From Blastopirellula sp. J2-11 (GTDB lineage Bacteria > Planctomycetota > Planctomycetia > Pirellulales > Pirellulaceae): a DNA stretch of 64,000 nt. The DNA lies in NCBI RefSeq assembly GCF_024584705.1, contig NZ_CP097384.1, positions 1,860,001 through 1,924,000 of the forward strand. Reading direction: 5' to 3'. The position numbers and the translations under genes are program-made. The notes beneath the pieces were generated by a model, which saw nothing but the letters and a program-made list of their open reading frames with translations, ran no database searches and was not told where the DNA came from. This document shows positions 18,371 to 27,546 of the stretch, piece by piece (the first letter of the stretch is position 1; each line of letters opens with the position of its first letter).

Positions 18371-19693
18371 ATGCCTGACAACGTCGTACTACTTTCGCTA
18401 CCCGGACTGTCGCCGCAAGATTTGGCCCATATGCCGCAAGTGTCGGCGCTGGTCGCCGATGGAGACCGCGCCCCATTAGCGGCTAGTTTTCCGGCGGTGA
18501 CCTGGCCCGTTCAAGCGAATATGCTAACGGGACAACTCGCAGTCGATCACGGCGTGACCGCCAACGGGTTTTACTGGCGCGACACCCACAAAGTCGAAAT
18601 GTGGACCGCCGGCAACGAGGCGATCCTACAGCCGCAAATCTGGGACCTGCTAAAGAAGCATGATCCAGAGATCCGCACTTCGGCCTGGTTTCCGATGCTC
18701 AGCAAGCGCAGCGGCGCCGACTATGTCTGCATGCCGGCCCCGGTCCACAATCCGGACGGCAGCGAGACGATGTGGTGCTACACGAAGCCGTCTGACCTGT
18801 ACGGCGACTTGCTGAAAGAGCTGGACGGTTTTCCGCTGCACCATTTTTGGGGCCCCATGGCCAACATCAAGTCGAGCGCCTGGATCGCTGACTCGGCGGC
18901 GATGGTCGCCGAGAAATTCCAGCCCCATTTCTCTTTCATCTATTTGCCGCATCTGGATTACGCCGCCCAAAAGCTGGGTCCGCAAAGCGACGCCCATAAA
19001 CAAGCGGCTGCCGACATTGACGAAGTGATCGGCAAGCTGGTCGCTCGGATGCGCGCCGCACTGGGAGACGACACGCTGTTTTTGATTGCCAGCGAATATG
19101 TGATCGTGCCGGTCGACCATGTCAGCTATCCCAATCGCATCCTGCGTGAGGCAGGTCTATTGCAAGTCGAGCAGCGCGAAGATGGCGAACATCTTGACCT
19201 GGTCCGTAGCGACGCTTGGGCGCTGGTCGATCATCAGTTTTCGCAGGTCTACGTCAAAGACGCCCAGCCGAGCGTCATCCGCCGCGTGCAAGAGCTGTTT
19301 CAAGGCGCCGAAGGAATTGCGGAAGTCTTGGCGCTCGAAGAACGAGCCAAGTACTACATGGACCACGAAAGAGCAGGGGAGGTGATCCTCGTCTCGGCCC
19401 CCAATAGTTGGCAAGCCTATTACTGGTGGATCAACGACGACTTGGCGCCCGGCTTCGCACGCAAAGTCGACATTCACCAAAAGCCCGGCTATGACCCGGT
19501 CGAAATGCACTTTGACTTCGCGACGAAGAGCATCCCCTTGGATGCGACCTTGGTCAAAGGCTCGCACGGCGCTCCGGTCAACTCAGAACAGCAGCAAGGC
19601 GTGTTCTTATCGAGCCAGAAGGGGGTGTTCGCCGAAACCCCCTTGGCCGATACTGATGTTTGCGACATCGTGCTTCGCCAATTTGGCGTCTGA
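18371..19693 (+). CDS. Alkaline phosphatase-superfamily protein, EboF-like, with altered metal site
   Basis: A 440-residue member of the nucleotide pyrophosphatase/phosphodiesterase group. The nucleophile region SFPAVTWPVQANMLTG and the DHERAGE, GYDPVEM and KGSHGAP motifs identify the cyanobacterial-type subfamily encoded in ebo clusters. Compared with canonical phosphodiesterases, several metal ligands are replaced: the first Asp of the IDG motif is Pro (LSLPGL), the PDxxGH His is Gln (HLDYAAQ), and the SDHGM pair becomes SEYVI. The final His (GSHG) is kept. No signal peptide is present, so it should be cytoplasmic. The pattern suggests a changed or single-metal chemistry, or a binding rather than hydrolytic role. 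Confidence 0.78.
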   Translation: MPDNVVLLSLPGLSPQDLAHMPQVSALVADGDRAPLAASFPAVTWPVQANMLTGQLAVDHGVTANGFYWRDTHKVEMWTAGNEAILQPQIWDLLKKHDPEIRTSAWFPMLSKRSGADYVCMPAPVHNPDGSETMWCYTKPSDLYGDLLKELDGFPLHHFWGPMANIKSSAWIADSAAMVAEKFQPHFSFIYLPHLDYAAQKLGPQSDAHKQAAADIDEVIGKLVARMRAALGDDTLFLIASEYVIVPVDHVSYPNRILREAGLLQVEQREDGEHLDLVRSDAWALVDHQFSQVYVKDAQPSVIRRVQELFQGAEGIAEVLALEERAKYYMDHERAGEVILVSAPNSWQAYYWWINDDLAPGFARKVDIHQKPGYDPVEMHFDFATKSIPLDATLVKGSHGAPVNSEQQQGVFLSSQKGVFAETPLADTDVCDIVLRQFGV

Positions 19694-19730
19694 ATCGAAT
19701 CGCCAGTTCTGATCTAGCCGGTCAATTTGT

Positions 19731-19764
19731 CGGGTCATTCCGATCGTAGCGATCGTTTGACCCG
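19731..19764 (+). terminator. Long hairpin after the ebo-like operon
   Basis: CGGGTCA and CGATCG (19731-19746) pair with CGATCG and TGACCCG (19750-19764), giving a 13-bp stem with a small internal loop. The T-run after it is weak, so termination is plausible but not certain. Confidence 0.5.
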
Positions 19765-19873
19765 GCTTCTCGGTTTTGCGGGCTGTCCGTTTTCGCCTGG
19801 ATCCTGCAGCGACGTACGTTATTACGTACATTTCCAAGCTGCAATTGGTCGGGCGACACAACGGGAGCCGTCG

Positions 19874-21502
19874 GTGCCCCAAGAATTCGAGAAAACCTTC
19901 GAGTTTCTAGCGAGATCAGGCAACGCGGCGGCGACGCCGGTGTTGATCGCCGCGCTGCGCAGTGAAGCGATCGATATTCGCGACGCGGCGTTCGACGCGA
20001 TGTTGCAGCGGCCGAGTCGCAAAGCCGAAGCCTATTTCTTTGACCACTGGGAAGAGTTGCCCGACGCTTGGCGGATGAAGATCAAACAGCAGTTGGGCGC
20101 GATGACGACGATCTTGCGCGAGCATCTGCTTGCGACGTCGCGTCCCGCATGCGAAAAAGCGTCGGCCATCGCGTTGGAGTTGGAAGATTTTGATCTCCTG
20201 CGCACGCTGACAACGGCGGCCGAAGACAAGAACAACGAGAATCGTGATATCGCCGGTCGGACGTTGGTGTCGCTGGTCGATCGATTACGAAAGTTGCTGG
20301 ACGAAGCGACCGACGCCCGCAAACGGAATCTGGTGTTGTGGCGCGGACGCGCGATCGAAACGTTGGATGATTCGATGCGTCGTTGCAATACGCACCAATC
20401 AGAAGAGATCGTCGAATCTTTTTTAATGCTGATCAGCCGCGAACATCCGATGTTTCGGCATCTGTTCGATGTTCCTTCGTCGCAGGTTTACAAAATCACG
20501 CTGACGATTCTGAAGCGAACGATGCGCCCTGCGATTGTGCGGCTGATCCTCAGCGTGTTTCAAGAGACCGCTCCTTGCTCGACGCTGTTGGGCGCCGCCG
20601 CTTGGCGCAGCGACGCGGCGTTTGTCACGCAAATGCTCGATTTCTTCTCCGGCGGGTTCAGTGAGGTCGAACTTCGCAACATCAAGAAAATCTCGCGCAT
20701 CGGTTGGAGCGACGATCAGTGGGAGTTGCTCGCCGGTCTTACGGGACGACAGCAAGAAATCGCGCTTCAATTTTTGATCACCAGCGGACAAGACCGGAGC
20801 TCGGTGTTCGCCGTGATCCACTTCTTCTTGACCCAAGGTAAGTCCGAGGGACGTCTGGCGGCAGTCGAAGCGCTCGCCAGCGATCGAGGCGCCGTCGCGA
20901 GTCAGTTGATTATCAACGCGACCACCGATGAAGATCCCGAGGTCGCCGCAGCTGCGCTGCGGCAATTGCGCCATCGCGGCATTCCTGGTTCGCTCAAGTA
21001 TTTACTCGCACAGCTCGACAGCGAGCACGAAATTGTCCGCTTGGCGGTGCGACAGTCGCTGGAAGAATTCAGTTTCGCCAAGTATCTCGCCGCCTTTGAT
21101 CTGATGGCGGATGATCGCCGCGAGACGACAGGTCACTTGGTTCGTAAGATTGACGAGCATTCCGATGAATTGCTCCGTGCAGAACTGACTAGCGATATGC
21201 AGTCGCGCCGACGTCGCGCGATTGAAGTGGTCGAATGCTTGGGAATCGCCGTGGAGATGGAGCGCCCGCTGCTCAAGTTGCTCCAGTGCGACGACTATCT
21301 GATTCGCGTTTCCGCCGCGACCGCATTGGCTGTTTGCAAAAGTGACGAAGTGATCGCCGGTCTGCGCGAAGCGCTGTTGGATCGCAACGTGCGCGTGCAA
21401 GAAGCGGCGGAGGCGAGCCTGCAGGCGATCGCCGAGAAACGTCTTGCTGCGCCGCCGACGCCAAACCGGCGAGTGAAGTCTCCCGCGGGAGAAACCGAAT
21501 GA
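19874..21502 (+). CDS. HEAT-repeat protein
   Basis: A 542-residue, almost entirely helical protein. HEAT-type repeats are readable throughout, for example ATPVLIAALRSEAIDIRDAAFDAM at the N-terminus (given here in part), DEDPEVAAAALRQLRHRG and DSEHEIVRLAVRQSL in the middle, and RNVRVQEAAEASLQAI at the end. Such proteins are scaffolds or lyase-like modules; the partner is unknown. The open frame extends 49 codons upstream, but a GTG at 19874 with GGGAG six bases before it fits the beginning of the repeat domain. Its stop overlaps the following small membrane-protein gene by four bases (ATGA), so they are translationally coupled. Confidence 0.7.
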   Translation: MPQEFEKTFEFLARSGNAAATPVLIAALRSEAIDIRDAAFDAMLQRPSRKAEAYFFDHWEELPDAWRMKIKQQLGAMTTILREHLLATSRPACEKASAIALELEDFDLLRTLTTAAEDKNNENRDIAGRTLVSLVDRLRKLLDEATDARKRNLVLWRGRAIETLDDSMRRCNTHQSEEIVESFLMLISREHPMFRHLFDVPSSQVYKITLTILKRTMRPAIVRLILSVFQETAPCSTLLGAAAWRSDAAFVTQMLDFFSGGFSEVELRNIKKISRIGWSDDQWELLAGLTGRQQEIALQFLITSGQDRSSVFAVIHFFLTQGKSEGRLAAVEALASDRGAVASQLIINATTDEDPEVAAAALRQLRHRGIPGSLKYLLAQLDSEHEIVRLAVRQSLEEFSFAKYLAAFDLMADDRRETTGHLVRKIDEHSDELLRAELTSDMQSRRRRAIEVVECLGIAVEMERPLLKLLQCDDYLIRVSAATALAVCKSDEVIAGLREALLDRNVRVQEAAEASLQAIAEKRLAAPPTPNRRVKSPAGETE

Positions 21503-21954
21503 ACATCCCTTGGCGCGCACTCGCGTTGCTGGCGCAAGAACAAGCCAGTTTTCGCAATTTAGGCGATCGATTTCGCGCTGACTCGGCGTCAATTGACATT
21601 AGTCAACTTTCGTTGCTGGCCGCGTTCGTGTTGTTCGCCGTGATCGGCTTATGGTATTTGCAGAAGCGCTTGAGCGCCACGGGAGACGAAGGGACTGACA
21701 GTCCACGACGACTCTTTCAAGACTTGTGCCGCATTCATGAACTCAGTCGCGATGAAAGCAAACTGCTCTCGCAAGTGCCGCGACAATTGGAATTGGCAGA
21801 TCCGGCTTCGCTATTCGCCGATCCTACCCATCTGGTCGTTGCGGTTCGCGCCGCAGAAGATGACGCGCTGCGTCATCGGCTCGAGCATCTAGGCGTGCGA
21901 CTGTTCGGCACGCTCATGTTTCGCCGTCATCTAACGCACTGCCCGCAACTATAA
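21499..21954 (+). CDS. Small single-span membrane protein coupled to the HEAT protein
   Basis: A 151-residue protein with one transmembrane segment (about 36-53, LSLLAAFVLFAVIGLWYL), an N-terminal non-cytoplasmic part and a C-terminal helical domain (LFQDLCRIHELSRDESKLL) of a type often seen next to PilZ-like or HEAT proteins in other bacteria. No confident family or function. It overlaps the HEAT-repeat gene by four bases, so the two probably form a membrane-anchored complex. Confidence 0.6.
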   Translation: MNIPWRALALLAQEQASFRNLGDRFRADSASIDISQLSLLAAFVLFAVIGLWYLQKRLSATGDEGTDSPRRLFQDLCRIHELSRDESKLLSQVPRQLELADPASLFADPTHLVVAVRAAEDDALRHRLEHLGVRLFGTLMFRRHLTHCPQL

Positions 21955-21956
21955 AT

Positions 21957-22036
21957 CGTAGGGCAGGCCGTGCCTGGCGCGATTCATTGACGGCGTCAAT
22001 CTGCGCGTCGATTCGGCAGGCACGGTCTGCCCTACG
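21957..22036. repeat. Palindromic intergenic element
   Basis: Two 20-base arms (21957-21976, 22017-22036) are inverted copies with one mismatch, containing TAGGGCAGGCCGTGCCTG. The 40-base spacer holds a further small dyad. It is a REP-like element distinct from the GGTGGGTTGCGC family at 58-60 kb. Confidence 0.65.
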
Positions 22037-22086
22037 AGATATGCCCCGTGAGTTACCAAGAGATACGCTCTTATTCGAAACAAAAA

Positions 22087-22118
22087 CAGGCCGCACTCGT
22101 GTTGGCGAGTGCGGCCTG
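22087..22118 (-). terminator. Terminator of the coiled-coil membrane protein gene
   Basis: 13-bp perfect stem (22087-22099 with 22106-22118), 6-base loop, followed on the minus strand by TTTTTGTTT. It ends the gene at 22148-23533. Confidence 0.85.
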
Positions 22119-22147
22119 ATGTCTCAACTTAGTCTGCGTCAAGACGC

Positions 22148-23533
22148 TTAGTAAGCGCTTTTGGGACGACGCGGTTTGAAATCACGTTCGCGTTGGGCTT
22201 CGGCTTCCAGTTCTTCCAAGCGGGTCGTTTTGCCCAAACGAACCAGACGTTCGGTGTTCTGCCAGCCCATGCGTTCTTGCAGTCGTCCGACTTGGATCAA
22301 CTCGACTCCACGGCGGCGAGCGGTTTCTCGCATTTGCGAGTAGGCCGTCAGCACGGCGGCGGCGGTCTTTTCGGTCGGCTGTTCGCCGTCGATCAGATAA
22401 CGCACGTCGGGCGTGATTTCGCCTTTGACGTTTCCTTCTTCGTCGACCCACGCGGCGACTTCTCCGCCTGATCCTTCGATCAAGCCGCGCAGTTCTTTGG
22501 AGTCGTCTTCGCCATCTCCATCCATGTCAATCATGCCGACCATCGCGAATTTTTGAACCGTTCCCGGCGACCAGATCGGCGTGAAGATTTGATCTCCCGG
22601 CATGATCGGGTTGGTCACTTCTTCTTCGACGATGCGACCTTCCGCTTCGTGAGCGTCGTTGATGCGGGTGATTTCGATTTTGCCCTTCACGGTCGCCAAT
22701 GCGATGTTGACTTCCCCTTTTTCAAAGATGCTGAAGGTCATTTGCGGACGAAGCAGGTCTGCCGAGCCGAGGTTGATCCAGACCGTATCTTCTTTCTGGT
22801 TGACCCAGATGATTCTGCCGTCGGCGACATCGCCAACTTTCGGCTCTTTGCTCTTCAGGATCGCGTCTTTGGCTTCCAGCGTGGTGAACAGTTCGTCACG
22901 TTCTTTGTTGGCCGCTTCGACTTGCTTCTTGCTGCCGTCGATCGTCTGAGCGATCGTTCCTTGCAGCTTCACTTTGTCGTCTTGCAGTTTGGCCTGGGCG
23001 GCTTCGAGCGCCTTGCGATCGTCGGCCATCTTCTTTTCGGCTTCCGCTTGGGCGGCCAACGCATTGTCACGAGCCGTGTCGGCTTCGCTCAGTTTGGTTT
23101 GATAGGTGGTCTCCAGGGCGACCTTTTCGGCACGCAGCGCGGTGTTGGCGCGGAGCGAATCGGCGAGTTGCTTCTCGAGCTTGATCACCGACGCTTGCAT
23201 CACGGCCGGAACCTGACGATAGTTTTGCACCGTTGGAGCCGCGGCGCCTTCGTCTGCGATGAAGGTCTTCATGTCGTCGCCGAACGCTTTTTGAACATCT
23301 TCCATCGGCGTTTCTTCGCTATGGCCGATCATCACCTTCAGCTCATTGCGTTCGGCCAGATAGCCGCGAGATCGAGTCGCTTCTTCCGTGGCTCGCGTGT
23401 TCGCAGCTTCGGCGTCCAGCTTGGACTTGTCATTCGCCGCGTAGAAGACATACGTGGTGATGCCGAGCGCTGCGACCAGCAGCACCAGTAGAATCACGGC
23501 GATCTGAAGACCTTGGCTCTCTCGCGCTGCCAT
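22148..23533 (-). CDS. Membrane-anchored coiled-coil protein
   Basis: A 461-residue protein with one N-terminal membrane helix (about 10-32), a long Ala/Glu/Lys-rich coiled coil (about 35-220) and a C-terminal globular part (about 225-430), probably beta-rich at first (VADGRIIWVNQKEDTVWINLG) and then alpha/beta. The segment with DMDGDGEDDSKELRGLIEG carries an acidic DxDGDGxDD loop that could bind calcium, within a fold that hints at a BRCT-like domain; that is inference. AAGGAG nine bases upstream fixes the start at 23533 rather than the longer frame. Function unknown; similar coiled-coil envelope proteins are common in planctomycetes. Confidence 0.68.
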   Translation of the reverse strand: MAARESQGLQIAVILLVLLVAALGITTYVFYAANDKSKLDAEAANTRATEEATRSRGYLAERNELKVMIGHSEETPMEDVQKAFGDDMKTFIADEGAAAPTVQNYRQVPAVMQASVIKLEKQLADSLRANTALRAEKVALETTYQTKLSEADTARDNALAAQAEAEKKMADDRKALEAAQAKLQDDKVKLQGTIAQTIDGSKKQVEAANKERDELFTTLEAKDAILKSKEPKVGDVADGRIIWVNQKEDTVWINLGSADLLRPQMTFSIFEKGEVNIALATVKGKIEITRINDAHEAEGRIVEEEVTNPIMPGDQIFTPIWSPGTVQKFAMVGMIDMDGDGEDDSKELRGLIEGSGGEVAAWVDEEGNVKGEITPDVRYLIDGEQPTEKTAAAVLTAYSQMRETARRRGVELIQVGRLQERMGWQNTERLVRLGKTTRLEELEAEAQRERDFKPRRPKSAY

Positions 23534-23906
23534 ATCGATAAACTCCTTGCAGGCGGCCAATGGTGTGACGCCGCCGAATTGTCGTGATTAGCTCAGAACT
23601 GAATAGCGTAATTGGCCTAATGACCGTTTCCAATGTGCAAGCGGTAGGCCATCAGCAGAATTGCAAAGGAAAAGTAGGGACCGTGAAGGCGAAGAGGATC
23701 GTCTGAAGTCCAAAGGTCGATTGTAGTTAGCGAAAATTACTGCGTCAACGAATTGGCGAAGTTCGTCGGAACTATCAAGACACCAGCGTCGCTTTCGGGC
23801 ATCATGACGTCGCACGGCGACAACATCGCGTTTCGTCGGTTGTTCGTAACTCGGTTCGCCGCAATAATCTCCGCGTCTTTACCCCTCTCTCAGGAATGCT
23901 TCGGGA
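23534..23906. other. Divergent intergenic region before polA
   Basis: Separates the coiled-coil gene (minus) from polA (plus). It holds a possible minus-strand promoter at 23605-23633; nothing else was recognised. Short open frames lack any supporting features. Confidence 0.4.
23605..23633 (-). promoter_or_regulatory. Possible promoter of the coiled-coil protein gene
   Basis: On the minus strand: TTGGAA, a 17-base spacer, then TACGCT, about 70 bases upstream of the start codon. Partial consensus match only. Confidence 0.3.
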
Positions 23907-26744
23907 ATGGCCAAATCCAAGTCGCAACAATCTCTTCTTTTTGGCGGTGACTCCCCTCCAGAAGAGGCGTCAAAGTCCCCAGAGGCGCCAAGCGAGACGC
24001 GCCAGCCGCGACCGTCTGGTCTCGCCGGGTTGGCCGGAGCCAACGTTTGGGTCGTCGATTCGCACTCCTTAATTTATCAGGTATTCCACGCTTTACCCCC
24101 GATGACCAGTCCCAGCGGGCAGCCGGTTTCCGCGGTTTACGGTTTTGCTCGCGACTTGGCCAACCTGCTCCGCGAGAAGAAGCCTGACTATTTGATCTGC
24201 GCATTTGATCCGCCGGGCGGGACGTTTCGCCACGAGCTGTATGACGACTACAAGGTGACCCGGGAGGAGATGCCGGTCGATCTGCGTGCGCAAATCGGCT
24301 TGATCCGCCGCATGCTGGAAGCGATGAATGTCGCGATCCTGGAACTGGTGAACTACGAAGCGGACGACGTGTTAGCGACGGTCGCGACCATCGTCGAAGC
24401 CAACGGCGGCGAGTGCACGGTGGTCACGTCCGACAAAGATTGTCGGCAACTGATCAGCGATCGGGTCCGGATGTTCAACGTCCGCAAGAACGCCTTCTAC
24501 GACGCTGAAGCGTTGATGGCTGACTGGGGAGTTCGCCCTGATCAAGTCGTCGACTTTCAATCGCTGGTCGGCGATTCCGTCGATAACGTTCCCGGCGTCG
24601 CGCTGATTGGGCCCAAGATCGCGAAAGAACTGCTGCAAAAGTACGAGACGCTCGACGCCGTGTTGGATAACGCCGGCGAAGTCTCCGGCGCCAAACGCCG
24701 CGAGAACTTGATCAACGGCCGCGCTATGGCCGAGCTGAGTCGTGAGTTGGTTCGCCTGGTTCGAGATGTGCCGATCGAAATTGATTGGGACGCTTGTCGC
24801 GTTCATCCCATCAATCAAGACCAGGTGCAAGAGTTGTGTCGCGAGTTCGGCTTTCGGACGCTCGCCAAAGAGATGGCCGCATTCCAGGTCGAAGCTCCCG
24901 CGGCCGATAAGCCCGAGTGGATCGCCAACTATCAGACGATCGACACGCTTGAAAAGCTCGATGCGCTGGTCGCCAAGCTCACGCATGTAAAACGGCTGTC
25001 GTTCGATACCGAGACAACTTCGACCAATCCGCGCTGGGCCGATCTAGTCGGCATCTCATTCTCGTGGGATCAGGGGGAAGGCGTCTACATTCCGATTCGC
25101 AGTCCTGAGGGAGACGTGAAGCTGGACGAGCCGCTGGTGCTGGAAAAGCTGCGTCCCATTTTGGAAAACCCGGCGATTGAAAAGGTCGGCCAGAACTTGA
25201 AATACGATCTGGTCGTCCTGCGCGGCGTCGGCGTGAATGTGCGCGGAGCTTCGTTCGATACGATGGTCGCTCATTATTTGTTAGAGGCCGGCGCTCGCTC
25301 GCATGGACTCGACGAATTGTCGCTCCGTTACTTGCAGCATGAAACTGTCAAAATTTCGGAGCTGATCGGTACCGGAAAAAATCAAATCCGGATGGATCAG
25401 GTTCCGGTCGACAAAGTCGGCTACTATGCCGCCGAAGACGCCGATATACCGCTACGGCTGGACCCGATTCTCTCAGAGCGAATCGATGTCGAAGGCCTGG
25501 GAGACCTGCTGACCGCTGTCGAATTGCCGCTGATTGACGTGTTGGTCGAGATGGAATTCAACGGCATACGCGTCGATGTAGAGCGGCTGAACGAGTTAAG
25601 TCGTCAGTATGGCGAGCGAATGGAAGTGTTGGAGCGGGAAATCTATCAGTTGGCTGGCCGCGATTTTAATATCAATTCGCCCAAGCAACTGGGGACGGTT
25701 CTGTTTGACGAACTGAATCTGCCGGTGATCAAAAAAACCAAGACCGGACCCAGCACCGATGCCGAAGTGTTGGAGCAGCTGGCCAAACAGCATGACATGC
25801 CGGCCAAGATTGTGCAGTTTCGGCAATACGCCAAGCTGAAGGGGACCTATGTTGACGCGTTGCCGGTATTGATTTGTCCCAAGACCGATCGCGTTCACAC
25901 GTCGTTCAATCAAGTAGTCGCCGCAACAGGACGATTGAGCTCGAACGATCCGAACTTGCAAAACATTCCGATTCGCACGCAAGAGAGCCGCGAAATTCGC
26001 TCGGCGTTTATTCCGGGGACGCCTGGTTGGAAATTGCTGTGCGCCGACTACTCGCAAATTGAACTGCGCGTGCTCGCGCACTTCTCCGGAGACCCCGCGT
26101 TGATGGAGTCGTATCAGAAGAACGAAGATATCCATGCCCGCGTCGCCAGCGAAGTGTATGGAATGCCGTTGGATCAGGTGACGTCAGCGCATCGCCGCAG
26201 CGCGAAAGCGATCAACTTTGGCGTGGTCTATGGGCAAAGCCCGTTTGGTTTGGCGAAGTCGCTTGATATCGACAAAGACGAAGCGTACGGATTTATCGAC
26301 GCCTACTTCAAACGGTATCCCGGCGTCGACGTGCTGATGGAGCAGATCCTGGTCGACTGCCAGCGAGATGGCTATGTACGCACCATCTTGGGACGCCGCC
26401 GCGCGATTGATGGGGTGCGTACGGCGGACAAGCGAGATCGACTAAAACGGCAACTGACCATGCCAGAGCGGACCGCGATCAATACGGTGATTCAAGGATC
26501 GGCCGCCGATATCATCAAATTGGCGATGCTGCGCGTTCATCGTCGGCTAGAAAATGAGGGAGCGCCGGCCAAGTTGTTGCTGCAGATTCACGACGAATTG
26601 GTGTTTGAGACGCCGCCCGAATATCTGGAACAATTGGCGCAATTAGTCCGCGAAGAGATGGAATCGGCGCGAAATCTGGCCATTCCGCTCGTCGTGGACA
26701 TCAAAAGTGGGGACAATTGGGACCAGTGCGAGCCGCTTTTGTAA
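23907..26744 (+). CDS. polA: DNA polymerase I
   Basis: A 945-residue three-domain DNA polymerase I used in Okazaki fragment processing and repair. The 5'-3' exonuclease domain (about 45-330) shows DSHSLIYQVFHA, AFDPPGGTFRHELYDDYK and YEADDVLATVA. The 3'-5' exonuclease domain (about 340-560) is probably active, with FDTETTSTNP (DxE) and a later YYAAEDADI. The polymerase domain (about 590-945) carries ADYSQIELRVLAH (motif A), RRSAKAINFGVVYG (motif B, O-helix) and QIHDELVFE (motif C, catalytic HDE). Length and order match the family. A 35-residue N-terminal extension rich in Ser/Pro precedes the first domain. The ATG at 23907 is the natural start. Confidence 0.97.
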   Translation: MAKSKSQQSLLFGGDSPPEEASKSPEAPSETRQPRPSGLAGLAGANVWVVDSHSLIYQVFHALPPMTSPSGQPVSAVYGFARDLANLLREKKPDYLICAFDPPGGTFRHELYDDYKVTREEMPVDLRAQIGLIRRMLEAMNVAILELVNYEADDVLATVATIVEANGGECTVVTSDKDCRQLISDRVRMFNVRKNAFYDAEALMADWGVRPDQVVDFQSLVGDSVDNVPGVALIGPKIAKELLQKYETLDAVLDNAGEVSGAKRRENLINGRAMAELSRELVRLVRDVPIEIDWDACRVHPINQDQVQELCREFGFRTLAKEMAAFQVEAPAADKPEWIANYQTIDTLEKLDALVAKLTHVKRLSFDTETTSTNPRWADLVGISFSWDQGEGVYIPIRSPEGDVKLDEPLVLEKLRPILENPAIEKVGQNLKYDLVVLRGVGVNVRGASFDTMVAHYLLEAGARSHGLDELSLRYLQHETVKISELIGTGKNQIRMDQVPVDKVGYYAAEDADIPLRLDPILSERIDVEGLGDLLTAVELPLIDVLVEMEFNGIRVDVERLNELSRQYGERMEVLEREIYQLAGRDFNINSPKQLGTVLFDELNLPVIKKTKTGPSTDAEVLEQLAKQHDMPAKIVQFRQYAKLKGTYVDALPVLICPKTDRVHTSFNQVVAATGRLSSNDPNLQNIPIRTQESREIRSAFIPGTPGWKLLCADYSQIELRVLAHFSGDPALMESYQKNEDIHARVASEVYGMPLDQVTSAHRRSAKAINFGVVYGQSPFGLAKSLDIDKDEAYGFIDAYFKRYPGVDVLMEQILVDCQRDGYVRTILGRRRAIDGVRTADKRDRLKRQLTMPERTAINTVIQGSAADIIKLAMLRVHRRLENEGAPAKLLLQIHDELVFETPPEYLEQLAQLVREEMESARNLAIPLVVDIKSGDNWDQCEPLL

Positions 26745-26925
26745 CACTTTTGGGTGGGGAAATGCTTCTTGCCGGAACAAGTGTCCAGCAGGAGATACCG
26801 GTACAATTGCGTCCAGTGCGACAGGGTGACCCATCGCTGGTCGCCGTTGTATCCGGCCGCTGCGCTGTGAGGCGCCAGCGGCAAAGTGGAATGAGTGCGG
26901 ATCGGGTTCTCGCCGAGGGTGGAAG

Positions 26926-27546
26926 ATGAAGGTAATCGGAATCTTAGGGGGAATTGCGAGCGGCAAGAGCACCGTAGCCTCTCTGTTTCGAAACCAGGGC
27001 GCCGTCGTTGCGGATGCGGATCAAATAGGGCACCAGGTGCTAAGGGATGAGGCAACGAAGCACGAAATCCGGGAAAAATTCGGGAGCGACGTGTTTCAGA
27101 TCGACGGGGAAGTTGACCGCCGACAATTGGCCGCAAAAGTATTTGGAGGCGATGATCTCAGCCGTAAGCGACTTGCTGAGTTAGAAAAAATCACACATCC
27201 TCGAATTAAAACTCGTCTCCAAGCACTTATCCAAGCAACAATGGATACCCCGGGAGGACCCCCTCCAGCGTTGATTCTGGATGCAGCCCTGCTAGTGAGG
27301 GCTGGCTGGTCTGATATTTGCGATAACCTCGTATTTATTGACTCTCCACTCGAGCAGCGGCTTCAGCGATCCCGCCAAAGGGGGTGGAGCGATTCCGAAT
27401 TTAGCGCCAGAGAGGCAGCGCAGGAAAAATTAAAAGAGAAACGAGAATTGTCCGATTACATAATTCGTAACGGCGGTGATCTTGTCGAGCTCGACCAGCA
27501 AGTCGAACATTATTGGCGAGAACGCGTCCTTTCTCCTACCTCCTGA
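26926..27546 (+). CDS. coaE: Dephospho-CoA kinase
   Basis: Catalyses the last step of coenzyme A synthesis, phosphorylation of dephospho-CoA on the 3'-OH, in the cytoplasm. The 206-residue chain begins with the P-loop GGIASGKST (residues 8-16), followed by the DADQIGHQVL motif that positions the substrate, ITHPRIK and a lid-like Arg-rich stretch (LEQRLQRSRQRGW). Length is normal. It lies 181 bases downstream of polA; this polA-coaE-rho order recurs in planctomycetes as far as I recall. Base composition is slightly more AT-rich than its neighbours but nothing else is odd. Confidence 0.93.
   Translation: MKVIGILGGIASGKSTVASLFRNQGAVVADADQIGHQVLRDEATKHEIREKFGSDVFQIDGEVDRRQLAAKVFGGDDLSRKRLAELEKITHPRIKTRLQALIQATMDTPGGPPPALILDAALLVRAGWSDICDNLVFIDSPLEQRLQRSRQRGWSDSEFSAREAAQEKLKEKRELSDYIIRNGGDLVELDQQVEHYWRERVLSPTS

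Noticed and set aside
22553-23491. 312-residue plus-strand open frame
   Set aside because: Antisense to the coiled-coil membrane protein; a Phe/Arg/Asp-rich mirror of an Ala/Glu/Lys-rich coding frame.
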